From Bemisia tabaci (Eukaryota; Arthropoda; Insecta; Hemiptera; Aleyrodidae), in NCBI RefSeq assembly GCF_918797505.1, contig NC_092794.1:32478122-32542121 (forward strand): DNA of 64,000 nucleotides, read 5' to 3'. How positions within the stretch are numbered: the first letter of the stretch is position 1; each line of letters opens with the position of its first letter. Both the position numbers and the translations under genes were made by a program. The notes below the pieces were generated by a model. The model saw only the letters and a list, made by a program, of their open reading frames with translations, was not told the origin of the DNA and ran no database searches. Positions 57,501-64,000 of the stretch are shown here, one piece after another.

Positions 57501-58848
57501 TGATCATCATCAAATAAACAAAGCAAGGCTAGTAATTAAAGGTTGTGCACAACGCTACGGTATAGACTATTTAGAAACGTTTTCACCTGTGGTAAGGCAC
57601 TCTACACTAAGACTACTATTTGCTTTATCTGTACACTTCAATTTAAATTGTTATCATTTTGATGCCATGAATGCATTTCTCCACGGAGAACTAAATGAAC
57701 AACTTTATGTGAAACCGCCAGAAGGTCTCATTCTTCCTGAAAACAAAGTGTTACGCCTCAAGAAAGCTGTTTACGGTCTAAAACAAGCACCTCGTTCTTG
57801 GAACTCACAAGTAAACTCAGTTCTCATCAATAGTAATTATCAACGCTCTAAACATGAACCGTGTGTCTATTATAAAAGACACGACAAAAAATTAACAATT
57901 ATTGCAGTTTTTGTTGATGACTTCTTCACGTTTAGAAATGATCAGGAAGAAACTAAATTCTTGAAGAAAAAACTGTTCAAATCTTTCAACCTTAAAGACT
58001 TAGGAAAAATATCTAATTGTCTAGGTATGGCTGTCACTCAAAATGAAAAATCTAAAACAATTAAATTAAGTCATGAAAAGTACATTTTAGAATTACTCGA
58101 AAAATTCAACATGACCAACTGCAAACCAGTCTCCACTCCAATTATCAAAACACAATTTGATGATCTACCAGCCAATCCAAGTTTCGAAAAAACCTATCAG
58201 CAACTCATTGGCTCCTTATTGTATCTCTCCGTCACAAGTAGACCAGATATTTCTTATGCTGTTACCTTCCTTAGTCAATTCTCAAAACGGCCTAATCATC
58301 AACATTGGACCAGTGCCAAACGCATTCTTCGTTACCTAAAAGGTACTTCCAATCACTGCCTTACCTACAAAAAATCAAACAACAATCTGATGGGGTTTGC
58401 AGATTCAGATTGGGCCAACAACGATGAAAAAAGGAAATCCTTCTCTGGGAATGTCTTCATTTTCTCAAATGGTGCAGTATCCTGGGAATGTCACAAGCAA
58501 CGCACTGTCGCTCTTTCTAGTACAGAGGCTGAATATCTGTCGCTCTCCGACGCCTCGAAAGAAGCAATCTACCTCAAAAATCTTCTTGAAGAATTAACCG
58601 GAATATCTGGACCGATCACACTCGACTGTGACAATCAAAGTACCCTGGCACTTGCAGAGAATCCAGTTCATCATAGGCGGACAAAACACATAGATGTACG
58701 TCACCATTACATTCGAGAACAAGTTGAAAACAAACAAATCATCCTCAATTACGTTCCTGATGAGCAAATGGTCGCAGATGTGTTAACAAAGCCAATTCCT
58801 AATCCAAAGTTGAAATTCTGTGCAAATGGCTTCGGTCTCAAAGTGTAA
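54580..58848 (+). CDS. Copia gag-pol polyprotein, intact (1422 aa)
   Basis: One open frame. An acidic N-terminus (TDDDDQSVES) precedes a copia gag domain; the zinc knuckle CNYCGLLGHRTVNC is near residue 246, protease DSG near 323, the integrase zinc region about 464-505 with HTDLCGP (about 525), SDNGKEY (about 588) and the Glu of NGVAER (about 629), RT with HFDAMNAFLHG (about 1026) and FVDD (about 1110), and RNase H with SSTEAEY (about 1310). A Ser/Glu-rich linker (about 770-900) separates integrase and RT. Order and motifs are Ty1/copia. It is clearly a different lineage from the element at 28560-33491. No disabling change was seen. Confidence 0.96.
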   Translation: MTTDDDDQSVESTLEDQSETNDKLPASQPQQTSDSTMAAGAAPLPTFQKLKGQENWSTWKFQMFNFLNYDDLWDVTDPTQEGNDSLSNNSATKLKQRKASAKINLMIEPCCIVHVRNTETPSQAWQKLQKAYESSGLSRRLRLLRNLFNVRLENFPTMTDYISEVLNLSQQLNDISAPLDDEFIGVILLSGLTADFDAMVLALEHSQTKITSDLIKSKLLDHADKKVEENAQVFFTGKRPYKTIKCNYCGLLGHRTVNCRKKPKGNGESNTSTNNASASSSSHSNGKDSDIKINQQHGKKKPKHSFFTALASFNFSCNEWFLDSGASKQHMTCYREILSEFQTLPPECITTASNTVIKSQGQGNCLIKLQGSTEPIEVHDVLYVPDLTVNLLSVSRLISKGLSVLFDDEGGTIINSDGDIIATASLFHGVYKLDVQSNEFPQQQTEVSFTSANLALQDNQTLWHRRLGHLNMRSMNLLKNSLADGITYQNSRVNKPCAQCVLGKQTSLPFGISSSRAKAKLEIIHTDLCGPMPVPSHNGAKYILTFTDDFTRKTWVYFLKAKSEVFNKFRIFQNLVEKQSDRSIKCLRSDNGKEYDNSKFHNFFDDIGVCHLTTVDYTPQQNGVAERVNRTLLEKARCMLFDANLPKSYWAEAVNHAAFLKNRSPSRAIPDHTPEEMWSGERTNLVNLKIFGCKAYCHLPKVKRNKLDAKSKIMIFVGFCENSKAYRLIDPQNPTVFTKARDVIFDETSFLNKDPSLNYNNEPQFFSSTSTDDSQTLSEQNDVASTSKQTPQSTKESQTKNKPITNESKIQIEQVTNLAENSNKMKSTSFEETADLTEEDEEDISSSENSSHEESYESINSDQITTVNSELLPDSQAVQPQLTSETDVQECPTRPHNLPAWTADYKIWQALIHPNNQEIPDTPKQALKDPEWKRAMEKELQSFENNNAWEIVDKPHDQKLLETKWVFKTKINPSDHHQINKARLVIKGCAQRYGIDYLETFSPVVRHSTLRLLFALSVHFNLNCYHFDAMNAFLHGELNEQLYVKPPEGLILPENKVLRLKKAVYGLKQAPRSWNSQVNSVLINSNYQRSKHEPCVYYKRHDKKLTIIAVFVDDFFTFRNDQEETKFLKKKLFKSFNLKDLGKISNCLGMAVTQNEKSKTIKLSHEKYILELLEKFNMTNCKPVSTPIIKTQFDDLPANPSFEKTYQQLIGSLLYLSVTSRPDISYAVTFLSQFSKRPNHQHWTSAKRILRYLKGTSNHCLTYKKSNNNLMGFADSDWANNDEKRKSFSGNVFIFSNGAVSWECHKQRTVALSSTEAEYLSLSDASKEAIYLKNLLEELTGISGPITLDCDNQSTLALAENPVHHRRTKHIDVRHHYIREQVENKQIILNYVPDEQMVADVLTKPIPNPKLKFCANGFGLKV

Positions 58849-59101
58849 AATTCTAATAAAATTTTCCTTGAATATATTTGGCTTATAAGCAAAGTTCTAT
58901 TTTTAAACGCGAATCTTTTAAATAATAAAAAAAAAAAAAAAAAAAAATTCAATTTACATCTTTTTAACTTTCGTGTTTAATTGTATTCATTGCCAGATTG
59001 AGGAGAAGTGTTTTTGTGTTAAATTTTTAGCAATCTGTCATTTCAATTTTTTCCTCAAATGAATTTCTTCCATTTTTTCACATTGCCAAATTGAGGAGAA
59101 G
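58849..59101 (+). other. Copia 3' untranslated segment with duplicated purine tract
   Basis: It contains an A-rich run at about 58928-58946. The sequence 'attgaggagaagtg' occurs both at about 58997 and directly before the 3' LTR (GAGGAGAAG at 59000-59008 and 59093-59101), so the region ahead of the polypurine tract is duplicated. Confidence 0.75.
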
Positions 59102-59312
59102 TGTTGAAGTGCAAGTTGGCAATGCAGTGTAAAATTGTTAAGTTGGTAGTACGGAGTACTAACCTAGTCGTGTGAGACTGCGTGCTGTAGCGTAGTCAGG
59201 TTTTCTTACATAATGTGATAACTAGAATAAATCACTGTTCGGTCATCTTAACTCTCTTCAATGCCTTCCTTTTTTACATATTATCCACTGCTTTAATTAA
59301 GCTACCTCAACA
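59102..59312 (+). repeat. 3' LTR of the second copia element
   Basis: One base shorter than the 5' LTR because of a T run. It is followed by the TTTCT target duplicate. Confidence 0.95.
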
Positions 59313-59700
59313 TTTCTGAATATCTGGATACTCTCCAAGATATTAAGCGTGCTGATTTTTGGGCAGTTTTTGTCAGTTTCGGCTCAAAATTAATATCGTG
59401 CTCTTCCTTGCAAAAATATTTGGCAACAGCTGATTTGTCTATTTCTCTGTCGAGAGCATTTCCTCTATAATCGATCCCTTTTTGCCCAATGGTCCTCCAG
59501 GTCTGGCCCAATGTAGACTTTATCACAATCATTACATTGGATTTTATAATTCCCAGACTGTTGTTCATTTGTTATTCGGTCCTTAGAAAATGATTGGAAT
59601 GTTTGTCTGATGTTGTTTCTATAAAAGGGTGCTGCTTTTAGGTTCCAGTTTTTGCAAAAACTAAGTATGGAAAAGAAAGAGAACAACAAAATCGATGGAT
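59313..59700 (-). pseudogene. Penelope-like GIY-YIG endonuclease region
   Basis: On the minus strand, SGNYKIQCNDCDKVYIG (about 59560-59507) shows the GIY-YIG signature in the Y-x-I...YIG form, with the two Cys typical of Penelope-like nucleases. After a frameshift, IDKSAVAKYFC and a LNILESIQIF stretch (different frames) follow and lead across the copia insertion to 54210. The nuclease nicks DNA for target-primed synthesis. At least two frameshifts make this copy inactive. Confidence 0.8.
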
Positions 59701-59845
59701 TAATCATCTTAAGAAACAAAACATAATTATCACGAAAGCAGACAAAGGAAGCAAGATAGTTATTTTACATAAAGCTGATTACATTGAGAGAACTGAGTTA
59801 ATGCTAGAACGCCCAAATATGCAAAAATCAGCAAGAACCCCCTAA
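59640..59845 (+). pseudogene. Penelope-like RT N-terminal fragment, inverted relative to the GIY-YIG part
   Basis: On the plus strand the fragment encodes NIIITKADKGSKIVILHKAD followed by YIERTELML, matching the ADKG block near the start of Penelope-like RTs, and stops at TAA near 59845. It abuts the GIY-YIG fragment head to head, so the element is internally inverted. The catalytic RT core is absent. Confidence 0.75.
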
Positions 59846-60527
59846 ATAAATGTGTGTCTGCAGTAAACAATACCTTAAATACCTTTATTATGTTTCTTTA
59901 ATTTTCTCTCCCTGACGGTGTGCGTTTGTGCAACAGTACGAAGAGCTTTGGATTTAATTAATTTTGGTATGTCCCGTACTTATTAACTACCTTGTCTCTC
60001 CTAAGGCCTTGGTCAAAATCCTTTCAATGTCACTTAAAATAGCCTTATCAAAAATAAATCTTAACAATCCTCAAGTGCAGTGAAAAAGCTAACAAAACCT
60101 ACAATTACAAGTAGATTTTAGAGATGGACACTTTCGCTACAGTAAATTAAATGATAAATCCTGCTATGTTTGCAAAATCATAGAGTTTGATTGGAATTTG
60201 GCTTGAATTAAAACAGCTATGAATTTTCGAGTGGAATAAAATTTCAATGACTTTTTCATAGAGAGAAATTTTGAAGCTATTTAATAGATCAAATGAGGAC
60301 AAAAAAAAATAAAGAGAGCTTAAAGGGAAATATTTGTCAAAGGCGCAGAGAACGTCCTTACATGGCGTAGAGGATACCTAGCCCAGAGGATGAGTAGATA
60401 CCCAGCAAGACAGCTTGGAGCGGCCTGACAAGTCACTTGTCATGCCACACAGTGGATCAAGTCAATGGTAAAGGTCGGACATACGCGATTTCGGCCGATC
60501 CCATGTCTGGGGGCTGAAGAGTGATCC
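59846..60527. other. Penelope-like terminal region and unannotated sequence
   Basis: About 60000-60033 ('ctaaggccttggtcaaaatc' and onwards) is the inverted copy of 53892-53927, so the Penelope-like remnant probably ends near 60033. The remaining 500 bp shows no gene. Confidence 0.55.
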
Positions 60528-60770
60528 TTATGGGTTATATTTAAAGGATATGGCACTAGTTTGGGCCAAATCATTTCCATTTATGCGCCACATCCCACCA
60601 AACATGGGTACATGCAAATTCCTAATTTCAGCTGAGTTACATGTAATTTTTTCCACCTCATCTGGTCCATCACAACTTCCGCAAATGTAAAAATCAACGA
60701 TTGATTGATAATATGCAGAGTTTGGAGAACATATTTCTCTATTATAAATATCTTTTATATTTTTTTTCAC
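60528..60770 (-). pseudogene. Possible LINE C-terminal knuckle remnant
   Basis: The minus-strand frame contains CGSCDGPDEVEKITCNSAEI, resembling the C-x-x-C...E(H)...C knuckle that ends many LINE ORF2 proteins. The usual His is Lys here. Evidence is thin; a chance ORF is possible. Confidence 0.33.
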
Positions 60771-61082
60771 GATCTTAACGACTGTTCAAAGGCACCTATC
60801 TCCAAAAAACTGAGAAAGAAGTTTAAGTAAAAATTCAGTTAGTTGTCTCGACGAGTCTCAAGCTCTCTTTTCTATGAGGACATTTGTAGGACCCTTGAGT
60901 ATGATAATCCAGAAAAATCAGCTGTCAAAATCTGCCAATGTGGCGGAGACATCACTTTTAGTGTATTTTCTGAAGGAAATACACTATTGCATTCTCCCAT
61001 GATGTCGGACCCAGACCTGAGACATTGTGAAGAGCACCGATCACGGGTCGTAGATCACGAAAATATATGCTATTCAAATTCA

Positions 61083-61141
61083 TGTGTATATATATATGTA
61101 TGTATGTATGTATGTATATATGTATGTATATATGTATGTAT
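61083..61141. repeat. TATG/TA microsatellite
   Basis: Alternating 'tatg' and 'tata' units over about 60 bp. Confidence 0.93.
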
Positions 61142-61509
61142 TTCCGCCTTTTGAAGATTTTTCGATTTTTGAGTGGTTATATCTTTCTTACGTTGATAGA
61201 TATTTTGACCAATTTTTTTGCATTTTGTAGAGACTCATTAGGACTACTATTCTGCGAAAAAAAATTGAAATTTGAGGCGATAGATTTTGAGGGGTGGGGC
61301 TCGAAAGTGGGGGGAGGTGAAATCTTGTCCACTCGATAACTCGAGCGAAAATGAATATTTTGAGCTGAAATTTTTACGGGTGGTAGTTCTCCCCTAGGAC
61401 TGGTTTGGTATTGAATTTGAGCTAAATCGGCCAAGCCGTTTAAAAATGGCGAGCTTTGAAAGTTTTAGGCGAGGGGTGCGCGGCATGAGGGGAGCCGGCC
61501 GGAGCAGGG

Positions 61510-61677
61510 CCGCACAGTGGGTCGGGGGAGAAAGTTTTTGGACAAGCTGATCGTCGCACAGTGGGTCAGGGGAGAGAAGTTTTTGGACAAACTTTTCGTC
61601 GCACAGTGGGTCAGGGGAAGGAAGATTCTGGACAAATTGTTCGTCGCACAGTGGGTCAGGTTAAATGATCTGTTCTT
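61510..61677 (+). repeat. Tandem array, about 45-bp unit, 3.5 copies, with CGCACAGTGG anchors
   Basis: CGCACAGTGGGTC begins at 61511, 61555, 61600 and 61645. Each unit continues 'ggggagagaagtttttggac' with changes. The anchor resembles 'cgcacagtggtc' in the 11.7-13.07 kb element. Confidence 0.92.
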
Positions 61678-61679
61678 GA

Positions 61680-62180
61680 ACAAAATCTCACCATTTAACC
61701 GTCACAACCTTTCGCAGCGCGTTCGCTGGCAACGTACGCAACTACTATTTTGTGCTATTGCTTTCTGGTGACTGCCGGTGGGTATGTTGCTGCCGGACCG
61801 CCTCCACGTAGGCAATTTCTCGTACATCGTCCGTCCGCAACTCTCGCCTCTGGTCAATCAGCGCAGTAGTGGGATTCCCGCTCGCCGCGCACTCTCGCGA
61901 AAAGGTACGCAACTTCTTGCTCACAACGTGCTCACCTGCTCACAACTCAACTTCTGTTTCAATTCTTAATTCATTCCCTTACAGATTGATCCCCCCCCCC
62001 CCTTCGGAAAATACACTCTTCCCGCGGTGGACGCGCGGGTCGCTTAAGAAGACAGAACAACTGGAATGGACACTCAAACTAAAAAGCGCGCGCGAAGCGC
62101 GCGTCCTGGGGGGGCTTGGGGGGGCGAAGCCCCCCCAAAAAACCGGCGCGGAGCGAAGCGGAGAGCCGGTTTTTTTCTCT
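61680..62180. other. CpG-rich sequence with GC palindromes
   Basis: This is more CpG-rich than the rest of the window. About 62083-62172 contains nested palindromes ('gcgcgcgcgaagcgcgcg', 'gggggggcgaagccccccc', 'accggc...gccggt') resembling the Helitron tail near 7980-8040. A 12-C run lies at 61991-62002. It could be a transposon end or a promoter-type CpG region; no gene was recognised. Confidence 0.45.
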
Positions 62181-64000
62181 TGAATTTTGCAGTTGCTTGC
62201 TACCCTTTCTTCATGAATACGTCGTCGCTGCTTTGAGTCAGGCGGCCTTATCTGCGATTTCACTGATTGATGGCTCTTTTATGGAGCCTGGTGAATATTT
62301 TCCATTTTTTTCTTACCCCCCCCCCCCTCCCTTCTCCCTTTCATAATGCGCTTTATTGGCACTCATCTCAAAAATACTGATGAGTTCGGCGAAAATTAAA
62401 TAGAGAAAATCCTGATAATTACGGAATGTCCTATGCGCAGCGTGCTATGTTCGACCTCTCCCATTGACTCGCTCCATTGTGTGCTGTGTTAACGCACCCT
62501 TGCGAATTTTATTTTTTAGGTTAGTCTTAGTTGAATGGATAAACATCACAATAAAGAAATTGTTGATATGTATAATCAATGATTCAATCATGTTCGTGCC
62601 ATAATATTATGCTTGAGCTAATTTTGTCCTAAAAAGGAACCGCTAAAGATGGAATCTGCCGGAATGCTTAAGTTCGTGAGCACCATATTAGCTTCCGACA
62701 AAGATCTAGTGTTGGTTTCTCAATTGAACACGGCTTGGTTGATTCACGATATGTATGTCTGATTAGCAGTCTAATTTTCCTGAATACATACAGAGTAATT
62801 TTGAAAATAATACATTTGAAATAATAGGTTTCACCTGACTCAAGGCACTTGCTGAGTTTGTATTGCTAATACCCAGGAGTTTTCTGTCTTCTTCAGCGGT
62901 GGACTCAAATGACAATTTGACAAATTCCTCGTTTTTGCCCCATAGCCCCCCCTAAAAAAAATTGATGTACCTTACAGATACTTGAACTTGAAGGACATTA
63001 GAACATTATAAGCACGGTCGTCTCTGTGAATTTAAGTGATTACTTGCCAATAAATGTTTGCACGCCCAAAAGTTACAGTTTAACGTAGGTTAGCGCTAAA
63101 GGCCCCTCTCCAATTTGGAGATGTGCCACTGCGAAAACCGCAGAGCAAGTTTTTTTCGTACCACTTGGCGACAATGCCAGACAACAGCGCTCCAACAGAG
63201 CATTTGTTTGTATTTTCCCCCTTAAAGTTCCCTGTAAGTCTTTGTGGACAGAGCTTTCAGCTCCTCTTGCGTTGTGCTCCCTTTTATTTCTCCATAACTT
63301 GATTTCGGGCCTGATGGTAGTTCTGCATGACAGATTCTTATCCCCCCCCCCCCCACGTTTTTAGTAAGCCCTTCTGGCACTAATCATGTATTGGTTTTCC
63401 TGGGTTTGAGTGCCAGTACTGAGTAGTTTTTCTTACCTCAATCTTTAGCCTTCTCTAATTTATATTGTGAATCCCCCTTATCTCAGAAATCCTTTAGGTG
63501 TGCTGTATTTCGATGTGCTTATGTGATCATTTTGTAGCCAAGTTGTAGTGGTTACTGGAATGGTGGTGTCTCGACCAGAAGTTGGTAAACGGCGATTGTT
63601 GCCAAATTTATTCTACCTTTTTGACCCCAGTTGATGATATGTTTTCTTGTGTTTTTAGAAAGAGCCTTCAGCTCAAATCTGTGATTAAACCAAGTGTTTC
63701 AATTTATATTCCATGCAAGCCATTTTGAAATGAGCTAATTGTGTTTTTAATAAGAGCCTTCAGCTCAAATCTGTGATTAAACCTTGTGCCTTAATTTATA
63801 TTCTATGCAAGCCATATTGAGATTTAAGCTATTTGCATATTGCCTGTGTATTTCCGTGGTTTACTTAAATGGCTTATGTGTGTTGTTGTCCTTCAGGCCT
63901 AAACATTAGAAAAAGCATTTTGCATACTGAGATGCCCACAATTTTTACTACATATATGAATCATTTCCCAGGGTCCCCGGTTTCCCTTAGGAAATCCGAG
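62181..64000. other. Unannotated right end
   Basis: No supportable gene. It holds a 13-C run at 63342-63354 and a direct duplication at 63649-63830. Upstream WDTC1 exons were looked for on the minus strand and not found. Confidence 0.4.
63649..63830 (+). repeat. Direct duplication, 92-bp unit, two copies
   Basis: The unit starting 'gtgttttta' and containing 'agagccttcagctcaaatct' is repeated 92 bp later with about a dozen differences. Confidence 0.88.

Larger units (their letters stand above)
54211..59312 (+). mobile_element. Second intact copia LTR retrotransposon, TSD TTTCT, inside the Penelope-like element
   Basis: This 5102-bp element has LTRs 54211-54422 (212 bp) and 59102-59312 (211 bp), beginning TGTTGAAG and ending CTCAACA, that differ by one substitution and one T-run length change. 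TTTCT precedes and follows it. It has a PBS, a single 1422-residue gag-pol ORF and a purine tract GAGGAGAAG. Deleting it joins the two halves of the Penelope-like ORF in frame. It is recent and apparently complete. Confidence 0.97.

Noticed and set aside
60843..61154. 103-codon ORF as an upstream host exon
   Set aside because: It is on the opposite strand to WDTC1, has no recognisable motif, and runs into a microsatellite. No splice or homology support.
61067..61339. 90-codon ORF across the TATG microsatellite
   Set aside because: Its N-terminus is a translated microsatellite (repeating Cys/Met/Tyr/Ile) and the rest has no motif.

Overview
This is an AT-rich stretch of an animal nuclear genome, most likely an insect and possibly a hemipteran (the order is a guess). 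Three things point that way: a spliced, TE-filled host gene of the WDTC1/adipose family; copia-type LTR elements whose primer-binding sites match the internal part of initiator tRNA-Met; and a mix of Helitron, LINE, Penelope-like, mariner-like and foldback elements. No tRNA, rRNA, CRISPR array or prokaryotic operon was recognised.

Host gene. The only host gene I can support lies on the minus strand from 53424 down to 25594. It is the 3' part of a WDTC1 (Drosophila adipose; human DCAF9) orthologue. Six exons (53424-53297, 44585-44505, 43195-43032, 34154-34001, 28432-28240, 25788-25594) join with canonical GT/AG signals and matching phases into 304 codons. They encode the TPR region, the C-terminal WD repeats and the stop codon. 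The N-terminal WD40 exons were not found in the 10.6 kb upstream and probably lie beyond the window.

Left part (1-14.5 kb). A Helitron helicase gene (2-7194, +) is broken by a 376-bp MITE (513-888, TSD TA) and by a 5054-bp foldback element (1530-6583, TSD CTCT) with 1.54-kb arms. Removing either insertion restores the helicase frame at that point. After the Helitron tail come two more inverted-repeat elements (8058-10443 and 11700-13073) and degenerate tandem repeats (10.96-11.46 kb).

Middle (14.5-25.5 kb). A decayed non-LTR retrotransposon with endonuclease, RT, RNase H and Zn-knuckle regions (14525-19690, +) is interrupted by a MITE. Then come a 340-bp cluster of ATCG/CGAT words, a short tandem repeat and two foldbacks (22339-23009; a mariner-type one at 23598-24618 with TSD TA).

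Introns of the host gene (25.8-53.3 kb). These hold an intact copia element (28560-33491, 5-bp TSD, LTRs differing at one site), which also has a small membrane-protein ORF ahead of gag-pol. They also hold five long inverted repeats (35.3-36.5, 37.3-39.15, 39.5-41.97, 46.5-49.3, 50.7-53.0 kb), several with near-identical kb-scale arms, plus Penelope-like debris. Transcription of the gene would place these palindromes in the pre-mRNA.

Right part (53.4-64 kb). A rearranged Penelope-like element with a GIY-YIG region and a probable hammerhead ribozyme is split by a second intact copia element (54211-59312, TSD TTTCT). Beyond it are a weak LINE remnant, a microsatellite, a 45-bp tandem array, GC-rich palindromic sequence and otherwise unannotatable DNA.

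A recurring theme is long palindromes whose arms consist of degenerate tandem units of roughly 150-190 bp. Foldbacks and inverted repeats make up about a third of the window.
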